64,000 bases of DNA, taken from positions 369,780-433,779 of the forward strand of contig DELZ01000005.1 of assembly GCA_002354635.1 (NCBI GenBank). The letters run 5' to 3'. The DNA is from Sphingomonadales bacterium UBA2683 (GTDB lineage Bacteria; Pseudomonadota; Alphaproteobacteria; Sphingomonadales; Sphingomonadaceae). Under the pieces are notes generated by a model. That model was not told where the DNA came from, made no database searches, and saw only the letters and a program-made list of their open reading frames with translations. Position numbers and translations under genes: made by a program. This document shows positions 52,338 through 62,217 of the stretch, in pieces. The number at the start of each line of letters is the position of its first letter. The first letter of the stretch is position 1.

Positions 52338-53406
52338 CGAGATTGGCAAGCCGGCTGGCTTCATCCTCCGCGATCAGCGCATCGACCATTTCGCCGAGCG
52401 CGGTGCCCTCAATGATTTCGGGCAGCTTGTGCAGGGTCAGGTTGATCCGGTGGTCGGTGACCCGCCCCTGCGGATAATTGTATGTGCGGATGCGTTCGCT
52501 GCGGTCGCCGCTGCCAACCATCGACTTGCGCGCTTCCGCTTCCTCGCTCTGCACCGCGTCGCGCTCCTGCTCGTAGAGCCGCGCCGCCAGCACCTTCATC
52601 GCCTGCGCCTTGTTCTTGTGCTGCGACTTGCCGTCCTGGCATTGCACCACCAGCCCGGTCGGCAAGTGGGTGATGCGGATTGCACTGTCGGTCTTGTTGA
52701 CATGCTGGCCACCGGCGCCGCTCGCCCGATAGGTGTCGATGCGCAGGTCTTCGGTGCGGATCTTGATATCGACTTCCTCGGGCTCCGGCAGGATCGCCAC
52801 CGTCGCCGCCGAGGTATGGATGCGCCCGCCGCTTTCGGTTTCCGGCACGCGCTGGACCCGGTGCACGCCGGATTCGAACTTCAGCTTGGCGAACACGCCC
52901 TTGCCCTGGATATTGGCGACCACTTCCTTGAAGCCGCCGACTTCCGAGGCATTGGCCGAGATCATCTCGACCTTCCAGCCCTGCTCCTCGGCATAGCGCG
53001 TGTACATGCGGAACAGGTCACCGGCAAACAGCGCCGCCTCGTCGCCACCGGTGCCGGCGCGGATTTCCAGCATCGCCGGACGGTCATCGGCGCTGTCCTT
53101 GGGCAGCAGCTGCAGCGCCAGCGCATGTTCGGCGGCGGCCAGCGCCTTTCTGACGCTGTCCACTTCGTCCGCCGCCATCGCCTTCATCTCGGCATCATCG
53201 CTGGCCAGCATTTCGGCCAGGCCCTGCTGCTCGTCGCGCAGGCTCTTGACCTGCGCGGCAGCCTTGGCCACGGGTTCGATCTCGGCATATTCCTTGGAGA
53301 CGGCAACAAATTTATCGCTGTCGAGGTCGCCCGAGGCCATCATCGCCTGCAGTTCGGCAAAGCGCGCCTCGATCTGGGCAATGCGTTGGGGGGTGATGGC
53401 GGTCAT
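52330..53406 (-). CDS. prfA: Peptide chain release factor 1
   Basis: 358 residues. GAGGQHVNKTDSAIRI contains the GGQ motif, and VHRVQRVPETES is the conserved block before it. It reads UAA/UAG. Start overlaps the hisS stop as ATGA. Confidence 0.97.
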   Translation of the reverse strand: MTAITPQRIAQIEARFAELQAMMASGDLDSDKFVAVSKEYAEIEPVAKAAAQVKSLRDEQQGLAEMLASDDAEMKAMAADEVDSVRKALAAAEHALALQLLPKDSADDRPAMLEIRAGTGGDEAALFAGDLFRMYTRYAEEQGWKVEMISANASEVGGFKEVVANIQGKGVFAKLKFESGVHRVQRVPETESGGRIHTSAATVAILPEPEEVDIKIRTEDLRIDTYRASGAGGQHVNKTDSAIRITHLPTGLVVQCQDGKSQHKNKAQAMKVLAARLYEQERDAVQSEEAEARKSMVGSGDRSERIRTYNYPQGRVTDHRINLTLHKLPEIIEGTALGEMVDALIAEDEASRLANLDG

Positions 53407-54653
53407 TCGACAGTCAGCGCTCCGATCAAACCACTCAAAATAACCTCGCGCTGATCCCCGGTTTCCAGATTCTTCACCGCCGCAACACCATTGGCCAGTT
53501 CGTTTTCGCCAATGATCACTACATGCACCGCACCGGCAGCATTGGCCTTTTGCATCCGCTTTTTCATATTGCCCTTGTAGGCCATATCACAGCTGATCCC
53601 CGCTCTGCGCAAGTCACCCATCAGTTTCATCGCTGCCGCTTCGCAACCGTCTCCCAGCGGGATGAACACAGCTTCTGGTCCCGCCGTTTCAGGCTCATCC
53701 AGCAACATCCCCAAACGCTCGACCCCGGCCGCCCAGCCGACCGCCGGCGTATGCGGACCACCAAGCGATTCGATCAGACCGTCATAGCGCCCGCCGGCCA
53801 GCACCGTGCCCTGCGCGCCGAGCCGGTCGGTGACAAATTCAAACGCCGTGTGGCGATAATAATCCAGCCCGCGGACCAGCCGGCTGTTGCGCGTCCAGGC
53901 GACGCCGCAGGCGTCCAGCCCTTCGGTGACCTGTGCGAAAAACTCCTTCGCCTCGCTCGACAGATAGGCGTCAATATCCGGAGCAGCGTCCGCGATCGGG
54001 CGGTCCTGCCGTTCCTTGCTGTCCAGAATGCGGAGCGGATTACGTTCCAGCCGGTCCCGGCTGTCTTCGGACAGCTCATCCCGGTGCGCCTGAAAATGTT
54101 CGACCAGCGCATCGCGCCACGCATCCCGGCTTTCCGCATCGCCCAGCGTATTGAGCTGCAAGGTCACGCCATCATCAATGCCCAGCTCCCGCAAAAGCTG
54201 GTCGGCAAAGCATAGCAATTCCACATCCGCCGCCGCTTCGCCCGCGCCGATGATTTCCGCATCGAGCTGGTGAAACTGCCGGTAGCGCCCCTTTTGCGGC
54301 CGCTCGTAACGGAACAAGGGCCCGTGCGCCGCCAGCTTGAGCGGCACATGCTGCTGCCAGCCATTGCTGAGAAACGCTCGGCAGATCCCTGCGGTAAATT
54401 CCGGCCGCAGCGTCAGACTGTCACCACCGCGATCCTCAAATGAGTACATTTCCTTCGACACCACATCGGTGGTCTCGCCCAGCGAACGGGCGAAGACCGC
54501 GGTCGGTTCGAACACCGGCATTTCGACGCCCTTGAAGCCGTAGAGCCGCCGCACCCGCTCGAAGGTCTCGACCACGTGACTGAAGCGTTCCTGGTCTTCG
54601 CCGAAAATATCCTGCGTGCCGCGCACCGGCTGGGGGGTCTGTATCTTTGCCAT
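53403..54653 (-). CDS. hisS: Histidyl-tRNA synthetase
   Basis: 416 residues, class II. PVRGTQDIFGEDQERF motif 1 region, RYERPQKGRYRQFHQLDAE motif 2 and AGGRYDGL histidine-binding motif. First gene of hisS-prfA-prmC. Confidence 0.96.
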   Translation of the reverse strand: MAKIQTPQPVRGTQDIFGEDQERFSHVVETFERVRRLYGFKGVEMPVFEPTAVFARSLGETTDVVSKEMYSFEDRGGDSLTLRPEFTAGICRAFLSNGWQQHVPLKLAAHGPLFRYERPQKGRYRQFHQLDAEIIGAGEAAADVELLCFADQLLRELGIDDGVTLQLNTLGDAESRDAWRDALVEHFQAHRDELSEDSRDRLERNPLRILDSKERQDRPIADAAPDIDAYLSSEAKEFFAQVTEGLDACGVAWTRNSRLVRGLDYYRHTAFEFVTDRLGAQGTVLAGGRYDGLIESLGGPHTPAVGWAAGVERLGMLLDEPETAGPEAVFIPLGDGCEAAAMKLMGDLRRAGISCDMAYKGNMKKRMQKANAAGAVHVVIIGENELANGVAAVKNLETGDQREVILSGLIGALTVE

Positions 54654-54803
54654 GGGGAGCCTTTAGCCGGTGATCCGGCAAAGCGGAACAGGTTTTTCAA
54701 GCCACCAACGCAGGGCGAGGTTGAACGGGAGATGCGCAAACACTGGACGCCACCGGCAAAAAGCGTCATTTGAGAATGCAGTCGATTCAGGGGATTTGTT
54801 TAC

Positions 54804-56744
54804 ATGCGTACCGCCGCCTTACTGGGCCTTGTTCTGAGCCTGACCATTTCCGCGCCTGCCGCGGCCATGCCCGATAATCTGAGCAAGCCGCAATATATCG
54901 CGCCGCAGGATACGATCCCCGCGCCGCAGGACGTCGCCCATCCCGGCACCATGACGCTGGAAGTCGACGCGCGCGATCATGACCAGGGCATATTCCGTGT
55001 CACGCAGACCATCCCGGTGGCAAAAGCCGGCCGCCTGACCCTGCTCTATCCCGAATGGCTGCCCGGCAATCATGCCCCGCGCGGCGAGATCGAGAAACTG
55101 GCCGGGCTGGAATTCAAGGCGGGCGACCGGACACTTCCGTGGGTGCGCGACAATGTCAACGTCTTTGCCTTCCATCTGGCCGTGCCGGACGGCGTCTCCC
55201 GGATCACCGCCACATTCCAGTTTGTTTCCGCGACCACGGAAAGCCATGGCCGGGTCGTCATGGCGCCATCCATGCTCAATCTGCGCTGGCACCAGGTCTC
55301 GCTCTACCCGGCCGGCTATTATGTCCGCCAGATTCCGGTGCAGGCGACTGCCGTCTATCCCGACGGCTGGCAGGCGGCGAGCGCCCTGCGCCCGGAATCT
55401 ACCAGCGGCAGCACCATCGTCTATGAAAAAACCGACTATGACACATTGGTCGACAGTCCGGTCTTTGCCGGAGAAAATTTCAAGACCATTGCCCTGACCA
55501 ACCGGGTGCATCTCAATATCGTCGCCGATGATGCCAAATTTCTGCAGCCATCGAAAACACAAATTGCGCCCCATATCACGCTGGTCAGGGAGGCCGAGGC
55601 ACTGTTCGGCAGCCATCCCTATGACCGTTACGATTTTCTGCTCGCGCTGACCGACGAAATGGGCGGCATTGGCATCGAACATCACCGCTCTTCCGAAAAT
55701 GGTGTCGACCGGGAATATTTCACCGGCTGGAATGACGGTCCCGGGCGGCGCAACCTGCTGCCGCACGAACTGACCCACGCCTGGAACGGCAAATATCGTC
55801 GCCCTGCCGGCATGTGGACGCCCGATTTCCGGCAGCCGATGCGCGACAATCTGCTGTGGGTCTATGAAGGTCAGACGCAATTCTGGGGCTATGTGCTGGG
55901 CGCCCGATCCGGCCTCTATTCGAAACAGGATACGCTCGACGCCTTCGCCGCGATCGCCGCCGACATGGATCTGCGGGTGGGCCGGACCTGGCGTCCGCTG
56001 GTCGACACCACGCACGACCCGATTATTGCCGCGCGGCGTCCCAAGCCATGGACCAGCTGGCAGCGGGCCGAAGACTATTATAATGAAGGCATGCTGATCT
56101 GGCTGGAAGCGGACCAGATCATCCGCCGCGAATCGGACGGCCGGAAATCGCTCGGCGATTTTGCGCGGGCCTTTTTCGGGGGCAGAAATGGCGACTGGGG
56201 CGTCAGCACCTACGAGGAAGAGGATGTGGTCGCCGCCCTCAATGCCATACAGCCCTATGACTGGGCCGCCTTTATCGCCAAGCGCGTGCATGAAACCAGC
56301 AGCGAAGCACCCAAAAACGGTCTTGTGCTCGGCGGCTACCGGCTTGTCTTTGTCGATACGCCGAGCGCCTATATCCTGGCCAATGACAAGCGCCGCAAGC
56401 AGATGGATCTCAGCCACAGTGTCGGTCTGGTCATGGGCGGCAAGGGCATGATCAAGTCGGTGGTATGGGACAGCCCCGCCTTCCGCGCCGGGCTCAAGGC
56501 AGGGCTCACGATTTCCGCGATCAACGGCAAGGCCTACGGCGACGCCGCCCTGAAGCAGGCGATCGAGGAAAATCGCGGGCAAGAAGGCACAATCGAGATT
56601 TTTGCCAAAAATGGTGAAGCCTATCATAATTTTATGGTCGACCATTCGGGCGGCCTGCGCTATCCGGCGCTGGAAAAAATCACCGGAGAGGGTGCTGATC
56701 AAGAAGGGGGCATTGACCGGCTGTTGCAGCCGAAAACCAGATAA
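54804..56744 (+). CDS. M61-family glycyl aminopeptidase with PDZ domain
   Basis: 646 residues. Signal peptide ending SAPAAA. Catalytic HELTHAWN (about residue 320) is the gluzincin HExxH, with the following Glu in WVYEGQTQFWG. A C-terminal PDZ domain (about 545-625) includes GMIKSVVWDSPAFRAGLKAG. Periplasmic aminopeptidase of the M61 family, preferring Gly or Ala; the true substrate is unknown. Confidence 0.93.
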   Translation: MRTAALLGLVLSLTISAPAAAMPDNLSKPQYIAPQDTIPAPQDVAHPGTMTLEVDARDHDQGIFRVTQTIPVAKAGRLTLLYPEWLPGNHAPRGEIEKLAGLEFKAGDRTLPWVRDNVNVFAFHLAVPDGVSRITATFQFVSATTESHGRVVMAPSMLNLRWHQVSLYPAGYYVRQIPVQATAVYPDGWQAASALRPESTSGSTIVYEKTDYDTLVDSPVFAGENFKTIALTNRVHLNIVADDAKFLQPSKTQIAPHITLVREAEALFGSHPYDRYDFLLALTDEMGGIGIEHHRSSENGVDREYFTGWNDGPGRRNLLPHELTHAWNGKYRRPAGMWTPDFRQPMRDNLLWVYEGQTQFWGYVLGARSGLYSKQDTLDAFAAIAADMDLRVGRTWRPLVDTTHDPIIAARRPKPWTSWQRAEDYYNEGMLIWLEADQIIRRESDGRKSLGDFARAFFGGRNGDWGVSTYEEEDVVAALNAIQPYDWAAFIAKRVHETSSEAPKNGLVLGGYRLVFVDTPSAYILANDKRRKQMDLSHSVGLVMGGKGMIKSVVWDSPAFRAGLKAGLTISAINGKAYGDAALKQAIEENRGQEGTIEIFAKNGEAYHNFMVDHSGGLRYPALEKITGEGADQEGGIDRLLQPKTR

Positions 56745-56758
56745 GGACCACCTTTTCC

Positions 56759-57295
56759 ATGGATATCAACAAGATCGCGATTGGCGACAACCCGCCGGAA
56801 AGCCTGAACGTCATCATCGAAGTCCCCGTTGGCGGCGAACCGGTGAAATATGAATTCGACAAGGAATCCGGCGCCCTTTTCGTCGACCGTATCCTGCACA
56901 CGCCGATGCGCTATCCGGCCAATTACGGCTTTATTCCGCACACGCTCTCGCCCGATGGCGACCCGCTCGACGCGCTGGTCGTGGCGCGCTCTCCGTTCAT
57001 GCCCGGCTGCGTCGTGCGCTGCCGGCCGATTGCGGTGCTCAATCTCGAGGATGAGCATGGCGGCGACGAGAAACTGCTCTGCGTGCCGATCGACGCGACC
57101 TTCCCTTATTATCGCAAGATCGACGAGGGCAGCCATCTGCCGGAAATCGTGATGCAGCAGATCGAGCATTTCTTCACCCACTACAAGGATCTGGAGCCCG
57201 AAAAATGGGTCCGGGTCGGCAAATGGGGCGATGCGGACGAAGCGCGGCGGGTCGTGCTCGAGGCGATCGAACTGGCGGAAAAAGCCAAATCCTGA
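56759..57295 (+). CDS. ppa: Inorganic pyrophosphatase
   Basis: 178 residues, family I. EFDKESGALFVDRILHT and DGDPLDALV give the metal sites. Hydrolyses PPi to Pi. Confidence 0.96.
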   Translation: MDINKIAIGDNPPESLNVIIEVPVGGEPVKYEFDKESGALFVDRILHTPMRYPANYGFIPHTLSPDGDPLDALVVARSPFMPGCVVRCRPIAVLNLEDEHGGDEKLLCVPIDATFPYYRKIDEGSHLPEIVMQQIEHFFTHYKDLEPEKWVRVGKWGDADEARRVVLEAIELAEKAKS

Positions 57296-57384
57296 TCCGA
57301 AGTCCCTTGGTACCGGGCCTGTGCAAGCAGAATCAAAACGGCAGCCACGGATTTCGGCAGGCTCGGAACCAACGGAACAAAATC

Positions 57385-57699
57385 ATGCCACCAGCCCATT
57401 TCCCTGCCACGCTTGTATTGATACTTGCCCTCGCCGCCTGCGCCACACCGGAAACGCGGGTCCGCAACGGCCTGATGAGCGCCGGGCTGTCTGCCCCGGT
57501 TTCGGCCTGCATGGCGGACCGGATGGTCGACCGGCTGTCGCTCGGGCAGCTGAGCAAGCTGAACGGCCTGGGCAAGCTGAAAAAGCGCAAGGCCGGGGAC
57601 GTGACGATCAGCGAATTTGTCAAACAGACCCGCGCGCTGCAGGACCCGGAAATCATCGGCGTCGTGTCCTCTTCCGGCGCTGTCTGCGCCATCAAATAG
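57385..57699 (+). CDS. Small lipoprotein
   Basis: 104 residues from ATG 57385. Lipobox LAAC at Cys18. The rest is helical with two conserved-looking Cys (ACMADRM, AVCAIK) that could pair. A frame extending upstream overlaps ppa and is not used. Family unknown. Confidence 0.75.
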   Translation: MPPAHFPATLVLILALAACATPETRVRNGLMSAGLSAPVSACMADRMVDRLSLGQLSKLNGLGKLKKRKAGDVTISEFVKQTRALQDPEIIGVVSSSGAVCAIK

Positions 57700-57942
57700 G
57701 CAAACCCCGCATATTTCCGCTACTTCCATTCGATTGGCGACTGACAGGGATGCGGCTGGACCTCTGATTTTCGGGCATCCACTGGTTTCACCTGAAACCT
57801 GTCCCGATACAGCCGTCCGACCAACTGAATATTATCATGAATCAGGGTGGAAATGGCCCGGCATCTGTGCTTAAGCGGCTCCCAAGACTCGCACCTGCGA
57901 TCACACCATTTTCAAGCTTGATGAAAGGCTTCACATCTTTCC

Positions 57943-59142
57943 ATGAACATCCATGAATATCAGGGCAAGGAACTGCTTGCTAAACACGGCATCGCCGTTC
58001 CCGCCGGCTACGCCGCGCTTACCGTTGAAGAAGCGGTCGCCGCCGCCGAAAAACTCCCCGGACCGCTATATGTCGTCAAGGCGCAGATTCATGCCGGTGG
58101 CCGCGGCAAGGGCAAGTTCAAGGAACTGGGACCCGATGCCAAGGGCGGTGTCCGCCTCGCCCAATCGATCGACGAAGTCCGCGCCAATGCCGAGGAAATG
58201 CTCGGCAACACGCTGGTCACGATCCAGACCGGCGACGCCGGCAAGCAGGTCAACCGGCTCTATGTGACCGACGGCGTCGATATCGAGAAGGAATTCTACC
58301 TGTCGATGCTGGTCGACCGGGCCAGCGGCCGCGTCGCCATGGTCGTCTCCACCGAAGGCGGCATGGATATCGAGGAAGTCGCGCACAGCACGCCGGACAA
58401 GATCCGCACGATCACCATCGATCCGGCGCAGGGCTTCATGCCGCACCACGGCCGCTCGATCGCCTTCGCGCTGCAGCTGCAGGGCGACCTCAACAAGCAG
58501 GCACAGAAGCTCGGCAAGAAACTCTATGACGCGTTCATGGCGATGGACTGCGAAATGGTCGAGATCAACCCGCTGGTGGTCACCGAAGACCAGCAGCTGA
58601 TCGTGCTCGACACCAAGATGAGCTTCGACGGCAACGCGCTGATGCGCCATCCTGATCTCGCCGCGTTGCGCGACGAGACCGAGGAAGACCCGGCGGAAGT
58701 CGAGGCCAGCAAGTCCGACCTCGCCTATATCAAGCTCGACGGCAATATCGGCTGCATGGTCAATGGCGCCGGCCTGGCGATGGCGACGATGGACATCATC
58801 AAGCTCAACGGCGCCTTCCCGGCCAATTTCCTCGACGTCGGCGGCGGCGCCACGACCGAGAAAGTCACTGCGGCGTTCAAGATCATCCTCGCCGACCCGG
58901 CGGTCGAAGGCATTCTCGTCAATATTTTTGGCGGCATCATGAAATGCGACATCATCGCCGAGGGCATTGTCGCCGCGGCCAAGGAAGTCGATCTCTCGGT
59001 ACCGCTGGTGGTCCGTCTCGAAGGCACCAATGTCGCCAAGGGCAAGGAAATCCTGGCGGGCAGCGGCCTGCCGATCGTATCCGCCGATGATCTCGGTGAT
59101 GCCGCGAAGAAGATCGTCGCGCAGGTTAAAGAGGCTGCCTGA
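57943..59142 (+). CDS. sucC: Succinate-CoA ligase, beta subunit
   Basis: 399 residues. ATP-grasp start MNIHEYQGKELLAKHGIAVP, then KAQIHAGGRGKG, MVEINPLVV and NIFGGIMKCD. TCA cycle. sucD is not next to it; a REP-like palindrome and etfB follow. Confidence 0.97.
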   Translation: MNIHEYQGKELLAKHGIAVPAGYAALTVEEAVAAAEKLPGPLYVVKAQIHAGGRGKGKFKELGPDAKGGVRLAQSIDEVRANAEEMLGNTLVTIQTGDAGKQVNRLYVTDGVDIEKEFYLSMLVDRASGRVAMVVSTEGGMDIEEVAHSTPDKIRTITIDPAQGFMPHHGRSIAFALQLQGDLNKQAQKLGKKLYDAFMAMDCEMVEINPLVVTEDQQLIVLDTKMSFDGNALMRHPDLAALRDETEEDPAEVEASKSDLAYIKLDGNIGCMVNGAGLAMATMDIIKLNGAFPANFLDVGGGATTEKVTAAFKIILADPAVEGILVNIFGGIMKCDIIAEGIVAAAKEVDLSVPLVVRLEGTNVAKGKEILAGSGLPIVSADDLGDAAKKIVAQVKEAA

Positions 59143-59160
59143 GGCGAGGAGGATCCGGTC

Positions 59161-59233
59161 CCGTTCGTGCTGAGCTTGTCGAAGTACGAACCTGCGCGCT
59201 CCCCAGTCCTTCGACAGGCCCAGGACGAACGGA
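59161..59233. repeat. REP-like palindrome, copy 1
   Basis: GTTCGTGCTGAGCTTGTCGA and the inverse TCGACAGGCCCAGGACGAAC form a long imperfect hairpin after sucC; related copies lie at 60099 and 62125. Confidence 0.7.
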
Positions 59234-59331
59234 GCGCGGGCAAAAGACGCAATGCTGCACCGCAGCGCAAAACTTGACGTTTACGTGAACGTAAGCTAAG
59301 ACGCTTGAGAAAATAGAAGAAGGAAACAGCA

Positions 59332-60078
59332 ATGAAAATCCTGGTGCCCGTCAAGCGGGTGATAGATTATAACGTGAAACCGCGGGTCAAGTCCGACGGC
59401 AGTGGCGTCGATCTCGCCAATGTCAAAATGTCGATGAACCCGTTCGACGAAATTTCCGTCGAGGAAGCCATCCGCCTGAAAGAGGCCGGCAAGGCAGAAG
59501 AAATCATCGCCGTCTCGGTCGGCCCGCAGAAAGCACAGGAAACCCTGCGTACCGCACTCGCCATGGGTGCGGACCGGGCAATCCTCGTGGTCACCGACGA
59601 AGAGGTCGAACCGCTCGGCGTCGCCAAGATCCTCGCCAAGATTGTCGCCGAAGAACAGCCCAGGCTGGTCATCACCGGCAAGCAGGCGATCGATGACGAT
59701 TCCAACCAGACCGGCCAGATGCTTGCTGCCCTGCTCGGCTGGGGCCAGGGCACCTTCGCCAACACCGTCGAGCTCGACAGCGACTCCATCACCGTCAAGC
59801 GCGAAATCGACGGCGGCCTGCAGACGGTCAAGCTGAACCTGCCCGCCGTGGTCACCACCGACCTGCGGCTCAACGAACCGCGCTACGCGTCGCTGCCGAA
59901 CATCATGAAGGCAAAGAAAAAGCCGATGGATGAAAAGACGCCCGCCGATTACGGCGTCGACATCATCCCGCGCCTGACCACCACCAATGTCTCCGAACCG
60001 CCGGTTCGCCAGGCCGGTGAAAAGGTCGAGGATGTCGACGCGCTGGTCGCGAAATTGAAGGCTGTTGGCGCGATTTAG
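59332..60078 (+). CDS. etfB: Electron transfer flavoprotein, beta subunit
   Basis: 248 residues. PVKRVIDYNVKPRVKSDG and MNPFDEISVEEAIRLKE, then TGKQAIDDDSNQTGQMLAAL are diagnostic. Binds AMP and pairs with EtfA to pass electrons from acyl-CoA dehydrogenases to the quinone pool. Confidence 0.97.
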   Translation: MKILVPVKRVIDYNVKPRVKSDGSGVDLANVKMSMNPFDEISVEEAIRLKEAGKAEEIIAVSVGPQKAQETLRTALAMGADRAILVVTDEEVEPLGVAKILAKIVAEEQPRLVITGKQAIDDDSNQTGQMLAALLGWGQGTFANTVELDSDSITVKREIDGGLQTVKLNLPAVVTTDLRLNEPRYASLPNIMKAKKKPMDEKTPADYGVDIIPRLTTTNVSEPPVRQAGEKVEDVDALVAKLKAVGAI

Positions 60079-60098
60079 CACCGTGAGCCCAGCAGCTT

Positions 60099-60166
60099 CG
60101 TTCGCCCTGAGCTTGTCGAAGGGCAGTTTTCGCAAACGGTGCTTCGACAGGCTCAGCACGAACGGG
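60099..60166. repeat. REP-like palindrome, copy 2
   Basis: CGTTCGCCCTGAGCTTGTCG and GCTTCGACAGGCTCAGCACG are inverted, separating etfB and etfA. Confidence 0.7.
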
Positions 60167-60194
60167 TTTAGAAAGATTTGAAGGAGTTCCGAAA

Positions 60195-61124
60195 ATGAAA
60201 ACTCTAGTTTTAGTCGAACATGACAACAAGACCATGAAGGACGCCACCCTGGCCGTGGTCACCGCGGCCTCGCAGCTCGGTGAAGTCCACGCGCTGGTGA
60301 TCGGCTCCGGCTGCGCCAGCGTCGGCGAACAGGTGGCCAAGGTCGCCGGCGTTGCCACCGTCCATGTCGCCGACGATGCCGCGCTCGAGCATCAGCTGGC
60401 GGAAAATGCCGCGCCGCTGATCGCCAGCCTGATGGACTCGCACGACGCGTTCCTCGCGCCCGCCACCACCACCGGCAAGAATATCGCCCCGCGCGTCGCC
60501 GCCCTGCTCGACGTGATGCAGATCAGCGACATTCTCTCGGTCGAAAGCGAAGACACGTTCACCCGGCCGATCTACGCCGGCAACGCGATCGCCACGGTCA
60601 AATCTTCGGATGCCAAGAAAGTGATCACCGTCCGCGGCACCGCTTTTGACAAGGCAGAAACCGAAGGCGGCTCGGCAAAAATCGAAGGCGTCACCGGCGC
60701 CGGCGAATCCGGCCTGTCGAGCTTCGTCAGCGAGGAAATCGCCAAGTCCGAACGCCCCGAACTGACCAGCGCCAAGATCATCGTCTCCGGCGGCCGCGCC
60801 CTGGGCAGCGCCGAGAAGTTCGAGGAATTTATCACCCCGCTCGCCGACAAGCTCGGCGCCGGCATCGGCGCCAGCCGCGCCGCCGTCGATGCGGGCTATG
60901 TCCCGAACGACTATCAGGTCGGCCAGACCGGCAAGATCGTCGCCCCCGAGGTTTACATCGCCATCGGCATCTCCGGCGCGATCCAGCATCTCGCCGGCAT
61001 GAAGGACAGCAAGATCATCGTCGCGATCAACAAGGACGAAGACGCCCCGATTTTCCAGGTTGCCGATATCGGACTGGTTGCGGATCTGTTCAATGCGGTG
61101 CCGGAACTGACGAGCAAGGTTTGA
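60195..61124 (+). CDS. etfA: Electron transfer flavoprotein, alpha subunit
   Basis: 309 residues. C-terminal FAD domain: SGGRALGSAEKF, GASRAAVDAGY, QVGQTGKIVAP and GISGAIQHLAGM. Partner of EtfB. Confidence 0.97.
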   Translation: MKTLVLVEHDNKTMKDATLAVVTAASQLGEVHALVIGSGCASVGEQVAKVAGVATVHVADDAALEHQLAENAAPLIASLMDSHDAFLAPATTTGKNIAPRVAALLDVMQISDILSVESEDTFTRPIYAGNAIATVKSSDAKKVITVRGTAFDKAETEGGSAKIEGVTGAGESGLSSFVSEEIAKSERPELTSAKIIVSGGRALGSAEKFEEFITPLADKLGAGIGASRAAVDAGYVPNDYQVGQTGKIVAPEVYIAIGISGAIQHLAGMKDSKIIVAINKDEDAPIFQVADIGLVADLFNAVPELTSKV

Positions 61125-61160
61125 ACGCCTTCTCCCTTGAGGGATAAGTGACGATCACAA

Positions 61161-61198
61161 AAAAGGGGCGCGGAGAAAAATTTCCGCGCCCCTTTTTT
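61161..61198. terminator. Bidirectional terminator after etfA
   Basis: GGGGCGCGGA (61165-61174) pairs with TCCGCGCCCC (61183-61192), preceded by A and followed by six T; serves etfA and possibly the opposing gene ending at 61236. Confidence 0.8.
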
Positions 61199-61235
61199 GC
61201 TGTTTCTCTCATAGAATGAAAAATCGCCTATCAAC

Positions 61236-61739
61236 TTATTCCGTTCGCACCAAAAACATCTCAGACGGCTCTTCGCCAGCGCTGCTCAAATAGGTTTCAG
61301 CTCGTTTGACGCGACCGGGTTCTGACAAATCGAACGACAAGCTATGCTGGTGGTTGTCCGTCGGGTTCACCAAATTGGTCGCATCCCAGAAATCAAATCT
61401 GATCCTTGACGCTCCATCGGGCGTGCTCATTTTCATCCGGGGCTGATTGCCTTGCGGGCAATAATGGGTTGCGACGAGATCGGCCTGGTCTCGATGGTAA
61501 AGCGTGAGCGAATGGGTTTTCCCCCGGCTCACCCAGCGTTCGATCAAAACGCTGTCATTGGCCGTCAATTCAAACTGGATATGGAATTTTGAACCATCCT
61601 CGCCTTCCCGCTTCCAGTCTCCCACCAGCGCGGACATTTGCTCAAAAGAAGAAACCGGCGGTTCCGGCTCATCCGCCAAGGCCGGTCCGGCGAGAATCAT
61701 CGCGACAGTGAATATAGAGGCCCTGGTTTTCGTGAGCAT
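61236..61739 (-). CDS. Exported protein of unknown function
   Basis: 167 residues. Signal peptide (SIFTVAMILAGPALA) and a lipocalin-like beta pattern: LVGDWKREGEDGSKFHIQFE, SLTLYHRDQADLVATHYCPQ. Resembles secreted DUF1579-like proteins in layout, but the family is not confirmed. Confidence 0.7.
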   Translation of the reverse strand: MLTKTRASIFTVAMILAGPALADEPEPPVSSFEQMSALVGDWKREGEDGSKFHIQFELTANDSVLIERWVSRGKTHSLTLYHRDQADLVATHYCPQGNQPRMKMSTPDGASRIRFDFWDATNLVNPTDNHQHSLSFDLSEPGRVKRAETYLSSAGEEPSEMFLVRTE

Positions 61740-61748
61740 GATGACCCC

Positions 61749-62111
61749 TTATACTGTGAAGGATTCCCCGCACCCGCACGCGCCCTTGGCGTTCGGATTC
61801 TCGAACACAAAGCCGGCGGTGAAATCATCTTCCACCCAGTCCATCGTGCTGCCGATCAGGTAGAGCACCGAACCGCCGTCGACGTAAAACACGCCGCCCG
61901 GGGTGATGATCTTCTCGTCGAACGGCACTTCCTCGGTCACATAGTCGACCGAGTAAGCGAGGCCCGAGCAGCCGCGGCGCGGGGTCGACAGCTTGACGCC
62001 GATCGCGTCGTCTGGCGCCTTGGCCATCAGGTCGGCAATCCGCTGCTCCGCCGCCGGGGTCAGCGTGATCGCTGCCGGGATTTCGCGGGTCTTGGTTTTC
62101 GTGTCGGTCAT
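61749..62111 (-). CDS. sufA: A-type iron-sulfur carrier (SufA/IscA)
   Basis: 120 residues. HesB fold with RRGCSGLAY and the C-terminal GACGCGESF, giving the three conserved cysteines. Delivers Fe-S clusters. Reads with sufT and sufS to its right. Confidence 0.93.
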   Translation of the reverse strand: MTDTKTKTREIPAAITLTPAAEQRIADLMAKAPDDAIGVKLSTPRRGCSGLAYSVDYVTEEVPFDEKIITPGGVFYVDGGSVLYLIGSTMDWVEDDFTAGFVFENPNAKGACGCGESFTV

Positions 62112-62124
62112 GGTCTTTCTCCGG

Positions 62125-62199
62125 TCCCGTTCGTGTCGAGCGCAGTCGAGACACCTCTGCGCTCCCAGTCCGTCTCTCGACTTCGCTCGAGACGAACGG
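62125..62199. repeat. REP-like palindrome, copy 3
   Basis: CCGTTCGTGTCGAGCGCAGT and the inverse TCGACTTCGCTCGAGACGAA; between sufT and sufA, of a different subtype from copies 1 and 2. Confidence 0.55.
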
Positions 62200-62217
62200 C
62201 AATGCTGTCTTCCAGCC

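Noticed and set aside
54819..56702. 627-codon minus-strand frame opposite the M61 peptidase
   Set aside because: Antisense shadow of a well-supported gene.
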